64,000 bases of DNA from an archaeon (GTDB lineage Archaea; Methanobacteriota_B; Thermococci; Methanofastidiosales; NM3). Both the position numbers and the translations under genes were made by a program. Each line of letters starts with the position of its first letter. The stretch's first letter is position 1. A model generated the notes under the pieces. That model searched no databases. It was not told the origin of the DNA and saw only the letters and a program-made list of their open reading frames with translations. The stretch lies in assembly GCA_004212155.1 (NCBI GenBank), contig RXIG01000004.1:19855-83854 (forward strand), written 5' to 3'. Positions 43,062 to 51,402 of the stretch are shown piece after piece.

Positions 43062-43791
43062 GGAAATCAGGGAGCTGCTTCCCCAAAGGCCGCTAACCTT
43101 TTACAAGGACCTCAAGCAGTATGAGCCCTATCTGTCAAGCGGCAACAGGATGATCATGAACAGGATGGGCTACAATGACCATGGCATCACGCACGCAAAG
43201 ATCGTGACGCGCAACGCCCTGCGCATCTTTGAGATACTCAAACACGCAGTGCCGCTCTCAGTGGTAAAGGATCTTGACTTGGGCGAAGAAGACAGCATGA
43301 TCGTCATCATCGCATCTTCGTTCCTGCACGACATCGGCAACATGGTCCACAGGGACTATCATAACGTGCACAGTGTTTCGCTTGCCATCCCCCTACTCCA
43401 TGAACTCCTGCCCAAGTACTATGAAAATCACGTACCTATCATGTCCGAGGTCCTCCATGCGATATTCGCCCATGACGAGACCGCGCGGTGCCTCACCACC
43501 GAGGCGGGCATCGTGTCGCTGGCCGACGGCACGGACATGGAGGAAGGGCGTGGACGCATTCCTTATGAACGCGGGCGCATCGACATCCATTCCGCATCGG
43601 CGATGGCGATCAATAATGTTCATATATGCAAGGGAGAAAAACCGTTACGCATCGAGGTGACGCTGACCGACAATGCAGGTATATTCCAGGTACAGGAAAT
43701 CCTGGGAAAAAAGTTGCTCACAACGGGATTGCGAGATTTCGTAGAGATCTATTTGAAAAAAGATGGAAAAAATAAAAAGATGGATGTGTGA
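43045..43791 (+). CDS. HD-domain phosphohydrolase
   Basis: A 248-residue HD hydrolase. Metal ligands: HGITHAK (near residue 44), the HD pair in SSFLHDIGNMVHRDYH (near 96), a downstream His in AIFAHDE, and Asp in VSLADGTDME. A C-terminal alpha/beta extension (LRIEVTLTDNAGIFQVQEIL) looks like a small ACT- or ferredoxin-like domain. Substrates of such archaeal HD proteins are unknown; nucleotides are likely. Start: GGGTG lies five bases before the ATG at 43045, within the end of kamA. A longer frame from 42856 is only kamA in another frame. The stop abuts the histone gene on the other strand. Confidence 0.82.
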   Translation: MATLDEEIRELLPQRPLTFYKDLKQYEPYLSSGNRMIMNRMGYNDHGITHAKIVTRNALRIFEILKHAVPLSVVKDLDLGEEDSMIVIIASSFLHDIGNMVHRDYHNVHSVSLAIPLLHELLPKYYENHVPIMSEVLHAIFAHDETARCLTTEAGIVSLADGTDMEEGRGRIPYERGRIDIHSASAMAINNVHICKGEKPLRIEVTLTDNAGIFQVQEILGKKLLTTGLRDFVEIYLKKDGKNKKMDV

Positions 43792-43995
43792 TCAGAGACG
43801 CTTGATAGCCAATTCTATATCTTCTGATTTGACCGTCTTCCTGCCGGCATGTTCTGCAAGCCTCATGGCCTCCTGGGCGATCTCAACCCCCCAATCCTCC
43901 AAGAACTCAGAGAGCTCCTTTGCGGCCCCCTTGCTAACGCGGTATGCTCCGGCTTTTCTGATTATCTTCTCGATTGTGGCTATAGGTAGTGCCAT
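43792..43995 (-). CDS. Archaeal histone
   Basis: A 67-residue histone-fold protein. LPIATIEKIIRKAGAYRVS opens helix 1, and AEHAGRKTVKSEDIELAIKRL closes the fold; both match the HMf family. It forms dimers and longer stacks that wrap DNA. There is no tail. It is alone in its operon; the 163 bp upstream are extremely A+T rich and hold its promoter. Its 3' end exactly abuts the HD-domain gene. Confidence 0.97.
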   Translation of the reverse strand: MALPIATIEKIIRKAGAYRVSKGAAKELSEFLEDWGVEIAQEAMRLAEHAGRKTVKSEDIELAIKRL

Positions 43996-44158
43996 AATAT
44001 CCCTCCTTTTCTCATAATCAATGATATGAGCTAATAGCTTTTAAATTTAATTATAATTAAAAATATATGTTATATAAAGCTTTCGGTAAATATTATTTAT
44101 CATTTCAAAGAAAGAAACTATTAATTTAAAATTATTGTTCAAATATCATTCAACTGCA

Positions 44159-44530
44159 TCATTCAAGGGTACTTGGGGCTAGGTAATCATTCAATTGATT
44201 GATATCACCGCTAATCCTCAGCGTAATTGGGCCGAGGGGGCTTTCCTCCGAAAAGTTGACGCGTCCGGCCGTTGCGACCTGCTTGTTCAAGTGGAGCGTG
44301 ACGGCCTGCCCACGCCTGCATCGCCTCACCACCGTACGGGCGGTGTCGCGTATCTCTTGGCGGTCGATCTTATCGCGCAGTGTTGACAGGTCGGTGATCT
44401 CCGTGCTTTTTCCACGTATCAGTGGGCCCTCGCGTTCGAACTCTATGTCTGGGAAAAGCGAACTCAATGCATCCACTATCTTCCCCTCGTCCTCAGTGGG
44501 ATAAATGCGCGTCATTACCTCAATGTTCAT
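44159..44530 (-). CDS. UPF0201 family protein
   Basis: A 123-residue protein of the archaeal UPF0201 (COG1931) family, function unknown, possibly related to RNA binding by fold. MTRIYPTEDEGKIVDAL...FPDIEFE, REGPLIRGKSTEITDLSTLRDKI and the C-terminal SPLGPITLRISGDINQLNDYLAP fit the family. Start: GAGGTG lies five bases before the ATG at 44530. The frame opens earlier at 44614, inside the acyl-CoA synthetase gene, but that part is not conserved-looking. It overlaps the upstream gene by 11 bases and is cotranscribed with it. Confidence 0.82.
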   Translation of the reverse strand: MNIEVMTRIYPTEDEGKIVDALSSLFPDIEFEREGPLIRGKSTEITDLSTLRDKIDRQEIRDTARTVVRRCRRGQAVTLHLNKQVATAGRVNFSEESPLGPITLRISGDINQLNDYLAPSTLE

Positions 44531-45884
44531 TGCACCACCTCGAATGCTTCCATAGTGCGCCAAGTGCCCAAGCGGCACGTTCGGGGGTGGGGTAGCTGGG
44601 AATGCCATGTGCATCCACCAGTCTCATCGATGTTTCGGCGACCTCGCCCGACATGAAACATGTGACAAGCGGCGTAGACGCGTCCCACCCTTCGATGAGC
44701 GCCCTGGCATGGATGTTCATGCCTATGTTGGTGAATGTGGGAACGACGATGATGGCAAGTATGGCGTCGATGCTCTTGTCACACTGCAATGCCTTGATAG
44801 ATTCGAAGTACTCGCGGTGCCCCGCCTGTGCGATGGTGTCGATGGGATTTTTTACAGATGCGTAGGAAGGAAGAAGTGCACGAAGCTTTTCTTGCAACGC
44901 GTTGGGAAGTTCACTGACAGCAAGGCCCACACGCTCGCATTCGTCTGCCGCCAGGATGCCAGGGCCTCCCGCATTTGTGATGATGGCGACGTTGTTGCCA
45001 TCCATGCGTGGCTGGGAGAACACCTTGGCGGCATCAAGGAGCCTGTCGATGTTGGGCGCCCGTATGACGCCGGCCTGAGCAAACGCAGCATCATAGATCC
45101 GATCGTTGCCAGCAAGGGAGCCTGTGTGAGACGCTGTGGCGCGCGCACCTGCGCCAGAGATGCCAGACTTGAGGGCAATGACTGGTTTTTTCAGGGAACA
45201 TCGTCTCGCACTCTCGATAAACGATTTTCCGTCCTTGACACCCTCCATGTAGAGCGCGACGCTCTTGGTGGCGTTGTCATGCTCGAGATAGTTGAGCATA
45301 TCGCAGAAATCGATATCTGCCATGTTGCCGAGAGAGACGAACTTGGAGAATCCAAGATGTTCGTATACCGTTTTGTATATGATGGCGGCACCCAGTGCGC
45401 CGCTTTGCGAAAGAAAGGCGATATGTCCCTGTTTCGAGTCCATCAGGAACGTTGCGTTGAGCGCGTTGTCGTTGTTGGCAATGCCTACCGTGTTTGGCCC
45501 GATGAGGCGTATGCCATATGATCTTGCCACTTTGACGATGTCCTGTTCAGGCCCCTTATTTCCGATCTCCGAGTATCCGGCGGTGATCACGACCGCGCTC
45601 CTGACCCCCTTCTCACCACAGTGCTCCAGAACATCGCGCACACCAGCGGACGGGATGGCGATGAGTGCCAGGTCGACGGGACCTTCGATGTCCCTGACCG
45701 TAGGGTATGATCTCACCCCCCCTACCTTCTTTTCACGAGGATTGACAGGATAGACCGTTCCCTTGAACCTGCGAAGGTTCTTCACTATCTCATGGCCGAT
45801 CTTCTTTGGGTTGTTCGATGCCCCCACAACAGCGATCGACCGGGGATAAAACATGGTCTCAAGGGAATCCTTTCGTTGATTCAT
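44520..45884 (-). CDS. ADP-forming acyl-CoA synthetase (acetyl-CoA synthetase), alpha subunit
   Basis: A 454-residue subunit. It has the CoA-binding Rossmann domain (IAVVGASNNPKKIG, RLIGPNTVGIAN) and the ligase domain with FLSQSGALGAAI, the phospho-histidine loop ASHTGSLAG (His near residue 253) and NAGGPGILAADEC. The complex turns acyl-CoA, ADP and Pi into acid, CoA and ATP, a main energy-conserving step of archaeal fermentation. The ATP-grasp beta subunit is not fused and not in this window, so it must be encoded elsewhere. AAGGTG is nine bases before the ATG. UPF0201 overlaps its 3' end. Confidence 0.9.
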   Translation of the reverse strand: MNQRKDSLETMFYPRSIAVVGASNNPKKIGHEIVKNLRRFKGTVYPVNPREKKVGGVRSYPTVRDIEGPVDLALIAIPSAGVRDVLEHCGEKGVRSAVVITAGYSEIGNKGPEQDIVKVARSYGIRLIGPNTVGIANNDNALNATFLMDSKQGHIAFLSQSGALGAAIIYKTVYEHLGFSKFVSLGNMADIDFCDMLNYLEHDNATKSVALYMEGVKDGKSFIESARRCSLKKPVIALKSGISGAGARATASHTGSLAGNDRIYDAAFAQAGVIRAPNIDRLLDAAKVFSQPRMDGNNVAIITNAGGPGILAADECERVGLAVSELPNALQEKLRALLPSYASVKNPIDTIAQAGHREYFESIKALQCDKSIDAILAIIVVPTFTNIGMNIHARALIEGWDASTPLVTCFMSGEVAETSMRLVDAHGIPSYPTPERAAWALGALWKHSRWCNEH

Positions 45885-46116
45885 CGACGTTCACACCTTC
45901 TCCGATATATTCATCCTGGTCGATGCCACATAAAATCATTGCGGTACGCATCGTATCGGCGCGTGCACTGATGTCGATTCATCCATGTAAAGAATGGTTA
46001 TACTTCATAGGTGTTATTGTCATAAAATACATGATAGTAGTGATGAGCGTTATTCTATACAAAGATATTTAAAGTTGTGAAGCAGAAGGTGATAAAACGA
46101 TAACTTTGGTGGTACC

Positions 46117-47199
46117 ATGGCATTGTTTGGAAAAGAACACAACGATGAAGTTGACCAGAATGAGGTCCAGACGGTCCCCTCGTATATAGGGGCCATCAAG
46201 CTAGGAACAGCGAATTCAACGATCACTGCCGGAGACAAGCTTATCGGGACGCGATCGCTTGTCAGAAAGATAGCCAAATCTTCAGCATACGAACGCTCTA
46301 CAAAGGTGCCCGACATCATCGTCGGGTCGACGGCGCTAGAATATGAAGGCCTTGGCGAGCTTGTGTATATCGTTAACAAGGGCGTAGTAAAGACAAAGGA
46401 TGCCTACTACCTCGTCGAGTACCTCTTCAATCATTCGGAGAAACACAACCGCACCGACACCAAGAACCTCAAGATATTTGCTGCCGCGCCCTCCATAGCG
46501 GCCGAGAACCAAAAGGAGGAACTCGAAGAGCTCCTCTCCGAGTTCGTGTCAGATGTGAAGGTCATCAGCGAACCGCTGGGATCACTCATCTTCCATAACT
46601 GGGTCTCAGGCGTCTGTGCCGATATCGGCCACGGAACGAGCGACTTTACGCTCATACACCAGAAGCTGGCCGTCAAGGACGACATGGGTGAGGTCGTTGC
46701 CGACACCATCCCCGTGGGCGGACGCGACATCGATTTTGCCATACAGCAAAACATCAAACGCAAGCATGGGGTCGAGGTGCCAATCGAGGAATGCATGCGA
46801 ATCAAGGAAAACTACTGCGGACCGTATTATGAGAACGTCGTGCTTGGAAAGGAGCTTCCAGAACTGCAGGAAGATGTGATAACAGAGGAGGGTGTCGCCG
46901 AACGCATCGTCATCGATGCCGACATCATCGCGTCTGTCAATGTGATAGTCGATCACGTTTCCCGCAAGATCGTCGAGCTCGTGGGTAAGTCGCCGTTCAC
47001 GATACGCAAGAATCTCTATGGGGCAATCCTGCTCAATGGGGGCATCTCCTCGATCCGAGGGCTTGACATCACGGTGAGGCGACGCGTGGCAGAGATGGCA
47101 AATCTCGATATGGAGGCAGTCAACGTCGTCCTCTCGCAGGATCCACTCCATGCATCCATACTGGGCGCAAAGAAGGCAGCCGAGATCGTCTTCAGATAA
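46117..47199 (+). CDS. Actin/MreB-like ATPase, atypical phosphate-1 motif
   Basis: A 360-residue actin-fold protein. Phosphate-2 motif CADIGHGTSDFTLI (near residue 168), IPVGGRDIDFAI and the adenosine motif GAILLNGGISSIRG (near 305) are clear. The phosphate-1 motif reads AIKLGTANSTI. In MreB and actin the residue at Lys28 is an Asp (DLGTANT in MreB) that helps coordinate the nucleotide's metal. The first 20 residues are polar and acidic. It may be a filament-former like other archaeal actins, with altered hydrolysis, or a regulatory relative. It starts four bases after GGTGG; TATA-like ATATTTAAAG lies at 46062-46071. A strong terminator follows, so it is transcribed separately from the PRC-barrel gene. 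Confidence 0.8.
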   Translation: MALFGKEHNDEVDQNEVQTVPSYIGAIKLGTANSTITAGDKLIGTRSLVRKIAKSSAYERSTKVPDIIVGSTALEYEGLGELVYIVNKGVVKTKDAYYLVEYLFNHSEKHNRTDTKNLKIFAAAPSIAAENQKEELEELLSEFVSDVKVISEPLGSLIFHNWVSGVCADIGHGTSDFTLIHQKLAVKDDMGEVVADTIPVGGRDIDFAIQQNIKRKHGVEVPIEECMRIKENYCGPYYENVVLGKELPELQEDVITEEGVAERIVIDADIIASVNVIVDHVSRKIVELVGKSPFTIRKNLYGAILLNGGISSIRGLDITVRRRVAEMANLDMEAVNVVLSQDPLHASILGAKKAAEIVFR

Positions 47200-47208
47200 A
47201 ACCAGCAT

Positions 47209-47254
47209 CATTGCACATGGCGGCTAGCTGCGCTATGTGCAATGCTCTTTTTTT
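47209..47254 (+). terminator. Strong hairpin plus T7 terminator
   Basis: A perfect 10-bp inverted repeat, CATTGCACAT (47209-47218) with ATGTGCAATG (47235-47244), is followed by seven T at 47248-47254. The loop contains a further GC-rich self-complementary stretch. It begins ten bases after the actin-like gene's stop. Confidence 0.75.
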
Positions 47255-47308
47255 CACAAAATCTTTTTAACGTTCTTACCTTTAACTTCTACAAGGTGAA
47301 TTCATATC

Positions 47309-47890
47309 ATGGATGATACTTCATTGTCAGGCCAGCTTCATGGAAAATATGCGGTCGATATCGATGGAACGATCCGTGGATACGTTGAGGACGTCGATGT
47401 CGAGATCAAAAATGGTGAGATCTACTTCCATCTTGAGATGTACAAGCATTCGCGAGTGCACAACGTGGGATTTATCGAGCGAAACAGGTACGGCCCCAAG
47501 CTCAAGCTTACGCTCACGCCAAAGGACATCGTTGCCGTTGGAAAGGATTGTATCATCATAGGATTCGGTCGCATCCCCGACCTCAAGGACATCGAGCGTT
47601 TCAAGCTCGTAATGGCAGAAAACGATGGTCTCAAGAAACGCACCAAGGAGTGCCAGGAAGAACTCGACGCAGCGATGAACAAGCTTGAGCAAAAGGAGGA
47701 GAAACTTCTTGAACTCCAGGACAAGCTCCGTGCCCTCAAACGAAAGGAAGAGGAGTTTGACCTCGTCAAGGACGAGCTGGCACGGCAGAAGGGCGAGTTG
47801 CAGGCGGCACGTGAATATATCAAGGTCATGGAAAAGATCGACCAGAAGGTGTCCCAGCTCATCTCATCCATTGAAGGTCAGGAAGAATGA
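47309..47890 (+). CDS. PRC-barrel protein with long C-terminal coiled coil
   Basis: A 193-residue protein of unknown function. Residues about 8-88 look like a PRC barrel (GKYAVDIDGTIRGYVEDVDVEIKNGEIYFHLEMY...LTPKDIVAVGKDCIIIG). Residues 95-190 are a continuous charged heptad coiled coil (LKKRTKECQEELDAAMNKLEQKEEKLLELQDKL, in part). It has no membrane segment. PRC-barrel proteins of the CdpB type act with FtsZ and SepF in archaeal division, so a cytoskeletal adaptor role is plausible but unproven. Its ATG lies ten bases after AAGGTG. The nucleotidyltransferase gene overlaps its end by four bases. Confidence 0.75.
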   Translation: MDDTSLSGQLHGKYAVDIDGTIRGYVEDVDVEIKNGEIYFHLEMYKHSRVHNVGFIERNRYGPKLKLTLTPKDIVAVGKDCIIIGFGRIPDLKDIERFKLVMAENDGLKKRTKECQEELDAAMNKLEQKEEKLLELQDKLRALKRKEEEFDLVKDELARQKGELQAAREYIKVMEKIDQKVSQLISSIEGQEE

Positions 47891-48579
47891 AAGAGAAGAC
47901 GTTTTCGTTCCACAATGAAGAGGTCCACTATGCCAAAAAAGACTGGCAACGGCTTGAGAACCTGCGCTCAGAAGCGATTCCCGTCCTGGAGACCATCGGC
48001 ATGTATGACCCCGTGGTCTATGGCAGCGTCGCACGTGGCGATGTGCACAGTGGGAGTGACATCGACATCTTCATCCCATCCATGGTCTCATCGTTTGTCT
48101 TCGAGGTAGCGCTTGAAAGGTACGGCATCATGGAGAAGGCGATCGCCATGGCAACGCCCTGGCATCTTATCAAGGCGCATATCGTGCTGTCAAACTCGAT
48201 AAGGATCACGTTCCCGCTCGTCGACTTCAAGGGATTCGAACGCGAGTTCTACTTTTTTGGGGGTGCAGTTCGCCTCGACCAGCTCAGGGATGGCGAGCGG
48301 GTCCCCGGCGTTGACAAACGGCTCATGCTGATAGAGCCGACGCCCTTTGGTCACATAGGGTCTGAGATCACCGGCAGGGAAGCAGAGGTGGCAAAGATCG
48401 TCGGTGTGCCGCTTGATCTCGTGCGCGAGCGAGAGAAGGTGTTGTCAAAGCGCGACAAGGTCGGTCGCACCGGCATATATCTCCATAAACACCTTGCGCC
48501 TGATGAGAACATCGAGCTTGAGCTCAAACGACTTGCCGACACCGACTCCTACATTCGCAGACGCTATTACGCTACATAA
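47887..48579 (+). CDS. Predicted nucleotidyltransferase (COG1665 type)
   Basis: A 230-residue protein with a Pol-beta-type nucleotidyltransferase core: VVYGSVARGDVHSGSDIDIFIP has GS and the DxD metal pair. PLVDFKGFEREFYFFGG could provide the third acidic residue. The C-terminal half is helical and basic (REREKVLSKRDKVGRTGIYLHKH). The archaeal family is uncharacterised; it might modify RNA, protein or a small molecule. It overlaps the coiled-coil gene by four bases (ATGA), so the two proteins are made together and may work together. Confidence 0.8.
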   Translation: MKEKTFSFHNEEVHYAKKDWQRLENLRSEAIPVLETIGMYDPVVYGSVARGDVHSGSDIDIFIPSMVSSFVFEVALERYGIMEKAIAMATPWHLIKAHIVLSNSIRITFPLVDFKGFEREFYFFGGAVRLDQLRDGERVPGVDKRLMLIEPTPFGHIGSEITGREAEVAKIVGVPLDLVREREKVLSKRDKVGRTGIYLHKHLAPDENIELELKRLADTDSYIRRRYYAT

Positions 48580-48619
48580 TGTTTTTATCCTGCCCACGCA
48601 GAGTAATCGTGGTGTCTAG

Positions 48620-49933
48620 ATGCCCAACTCCCGCTCCGACAGGGACCTCTCCCACATGCTCGAACGATTGGATTTTGACGACCCGTTTCATGTCGTGCAT
48701 CCCTCGCATCGGCGTGCATGCACTGGCCTGGGACGTCCGCTCACCGAATTCGAGACGAGACGTCGAGTCGAGTCGCTTCTTTCAAGGAATCGTCGAATAT
48801 GCTCGTTCAAGGGGGGCGGCGTCTATGACCATTATGTTCCTGCCCACGTCGCCGAGATCGCTGGGCGAAACGAGTTCTACACCTCCTACACCCCGTATCA
48901 ACCAGAGGTCTCCCAAGGGCTTCTCCAGACACTCTTCGAGTACCAGAGCATGATGGCCGAGATCGTTGGCATGCCCGTTGTGAACGCCTCGATGTATGAC
49001 TGGTCCACCGCCTTAGGCGAGTCGGCGCTGATGTGCAATCGCGTCACAGGTCGCACGGACATGCTTGTGCCAGCATCGTTATCCCCTCAGAGGCGCGAAG
49101 TGCTTTCCACATACGCATCGAGTGCACGTATCAACGTTCGCTACGTGCCTGTTGACGATGCTACAGGACAGATAAGGGCCGAGTCGGTAGCTGAGCTCAT
49201 ATCCGACGATACGGCTGGCGTTTATCTTGAGAACCCGAATTATTATGGCATCTTCGAGGGGGAAGCACCCGATATCGTGGAGCTTGCGCACAAGCACGGG
49301 GCACGTGCCGTCGTGGGAGTGGATCCCCTTGCGTGCGGCGTCATCAAACCCCCTGGCGCATATGGTGCCGATATCGTGGTCGGCGAGGCGGCGCATCTGG
49401 GCAATCCTGTTAACTTCGGAGGTCCGCTTCTTGGCGTATTTGCCGTAAAGGATGATCGCGCGCTGCTACGCACCACACCAGGGCGGCTTATTGGCCTTAC
49501 CGAGGACGCCGATGGCGTGCCTGGATACGTCATGACGCTCCAGACGCGCGAACAGCACATCCGCAGGCAACGGGCGACCTCGAACATATGCACTAACGAG
49601 GCGCTTTGCGCCGTCGCGTGTGCCGCTTACCTGGCATCGTTGGGCAAGCGCGGCTTCGTTGAGCTTGCACGTGTGCTCATGGCCAATGCCGCGTATGCGG
49701 CAACGGCCATCGATGCTGTTGACGGATTCGATGCACCGGTCCATGACGGCATCCATTTCAGGGAGTTTGTCGTGCGTTCCCGGATACCGTGGAACGAGGT
49801 GGAATCATGCCTCAATGAGAATGGTATCACAGGGGGCATCCCCGTTGATGATGACCGCTCGCTCTTCTGCATCACTGACAAGCATACCAGAGATGACATA
49901 GACAGGCTTTGTTCCGTCCTGGGGGGGATTTGA
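48620..49933 (+). CDS. gcvPA: Glycine dehydrogenase (decarboxylating) subunit 1
   Basis: A 437-residue N-terminal half of the split P-protein. FKGGGVYDHYVPAHVAEIAGRNEFYTSYTPYQPEVSQGLLQ is typical, as are EYQSMMAEIVGMPVVNASMYDWSTALGE and NVNFGG-like VNFGGPLLGVFA. With GcvPB it decarboxylates glycine and passes the aminomethyl group to GcvH. GGTG five bases before the ATG sets the start; GTTTTTATCC at 48580-48589 may be the TATA box. Its stop shares one base with the gcvPB ATG. Confidence 0.93.
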   Translation: MPNSRSDRDLSHMLERLDFDDPFHVVHPSHRRACTGLGRPLTEFETRRRVESLLSRNRRICSFKGGGVYDHYVPAHVAEIAGRNEFYTSYTPYQPEVSQGLLQTLFEYQSMMAEIVGMPVVNASMYDWSTALGESALMCNRVTGRTDMLVPASLSPQRREVLSTYASSARINVRYVPVDDATGQIRAESVAELISDDTAGVYLENPNYYGIFEGEAPDIVELAHKHGARAVVGVDPLACGVIKPPGAYGADIVVGEAAHLGNPVNFGGPLLGVFAVKDDRALLRTTPGRLIGLTEDADGVPGYVMTLQTREQHIRRQRATSNICTNEALCAVACAAYLASLGKRGFVELARVLMANAAYAATAIDAVDGFDAPVHDGIHFREFVVRSRIPWNEVESCLNENGITGGIPVDDDRSLFCITDKHTRDDIDRLCSVLGGI

Positions 49934-51402
49934 TGTTCCATCAGGCGCGCCATGATGAAAGGACAGTGTTCGAGCTTTCAAGCCCCGGACGGAGGGGGCT
50001 GAAGGTGCCTGCCGCGTGGGGGAAATGCCCTGATGTGCCTGAGAATCTTCGCCGTGACGACCCTCCTGAGCTTCCCGAGATGTCGGTGCGCGAGGTGGTG
50101 CGCCACTACGTGGTGCTCTCCCAGATGAACTATGGCGTCGACTCGGGCATCTATCCTCTCGGTTCATGCACCATGAAGTTCAATCCCAAGCTCGGCGAGG
50201 CGATGGCGGCATCAGACCACGTCATGTCACACCACCCTCATGAGGCGCCCACGTTCGTCCAGGGCAATCTTGCGATCATGCATGAGCTAGCAGCAATGTT
50301 GGCGTGTATATCCGGCACAGACGTTGTCACCCTTCAGCCTGCCGCGGGCGCACATGCGGAGTTCCTTGGCGCCAAGATCATCGATGCATTCCACCGTGGC
50401 AATGGCGATGAGCGCGATGAGATGCTCGTGCCCGATACGGCCCACGGCACGAACCCCGCCAGCTCGGCTATGGCAGGCTTCAAGGTCGTAGAGATCCCCT
50501 CAGGCCCAGACGGTCAGGTCGATATTGATGCGCTCAGGGCAGCAGTGGGTTCCCGTACGGCGGGGCTCATGCTCACGAACCCCAATACGCTTGGCATCTA
50601 CGAGGAACGTATCGGTGCGATCGCGGGCATCGTACACGATGCGGGTGGGCTGCTCTACTACGATGGAGCGAATCTCAATGCGCTCATAGGCCAGGCGACT
50701 CCGGGTGACATGGGATTTGACATCGTTCACTTCAATCTTCACAAGACGTTTTCCACACCCCATGGCGGAGGCGGGCCTGGCGCAGGGGCTATAGGGGTCA
50801 AATCGTTTCTCAAAGAGTACCTTCCCGCCCCCCTTGTTGTACAAAGCGGGGATGAATATGCACTATCCTACGATATCCCAAAAAGTGTGGGAAGAGTGCG
50901 CCAGCACCATGGCAACTTTGCCGTGATGGTGCGCGCCTATGCCTACCTCCTCTCCCTCGGTTCAGAGATCGGCGACGTGTCGTACCGCGCCGTGGTCAAC
51001 TCCAACTACCTCATGACGCTGCTCAAGGATGAGTTCGAGGTGCCGTTCATAACCAAGACGCCGCATCGCATGCACGAGTTTGTCGTATCGTGTGAGAAGA
51101 TACGTGGCGACACAGGGGTCACAGCCCTAGACATCGCCCGGCGATTGCTCGATTACGGTGTACATGCCCCTACGGTCTATTTCCCCCAGGTTGTGAAGGA
51201 GGCGCTCATGATCGAACCAACGGAGACCGAGGAGCCGGAGATGCTCGAGGCGTTCGCAGACATCCTCATCAGGGTAAAGCAGGAGTGCTACGACGACCCC
51301 GACATGGTCAAGGGCGCACCCTACAACACGGCACGCCGTAAGCTCGACCTCTACAAGGCGACGAAGACGCCGGTGATCAGCTGGATGATGCGGGAACGCT
51401 AA
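49933..51402 (+). CDS. gcvPB: Glycine dehydrogenase (decarboxylating) subunit 2
   Basis: A 489-residue PLP-binding subunit of split glycine decarboxylase. GIYPLGSCTMKFNPKL, QPAAGAHAEF, PDTAHGTNPASSAMAGF, and the PLP lysine in FNLHKTFSTPHGGGGPGAG (near residue 270) are diagnostic. The ATG at 49933 overlaps the gcvPA stop (TGATG), which fits stoichiometric synthesis. GcvT, GcvH and the lipoamide dehydrogenase are not in the window. The 3' end overlaps pyrG by four bases. Confidence 0.94.
   Translation: MFHQARHDERTVFELSSPGRRGLKVPAAWGKCPDVPENLRRDDPPELPEMSVREVVRHYVVLSQMNYGVDSGIYPLGSCTMKFNPKLGEAMAASDHVMSHHPHEAPTFVQGNLAIMHELAAMLACISGTDVVTLQPAAGAHAEFLGAKIIDAFHRGNGDERDEMLVPDTAHGTNPASSAMAGFKVVEIPSGPDGQVDIDALRAAVGSRTAGLMLTNPNTLGIYEERIGAIAGIVHDAGGLLYYDGANLNALIGQATPGDMGFDIVHFNLHKTFSTPHGGGGPGAGAIGVKSFLKEYLPAPLVVQSGDEYALSYDIPKSVGRVRQHHGNFAVMVRAYAYLLSLGSEIGDVSYRAVVNSNYLMTLLKDEFEVPFITKTPHRMHEFVVSCEKIRGDTGVTALDIARRLLDYGVHAPTVYFPQVVKEALMIEPTETEEPEMLEAFADILIRVKQECYDDPDMVKGAPYNTARRKLDLYKATKTPVISWMMRER

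Noticed and set aside
44607..45521. 304-codon frame opposite the acyl-CoA synthetase gene
   Set aside because: Despite its length, it has Cys/Arg-rich composition without domains and sits opposite a clear gene.
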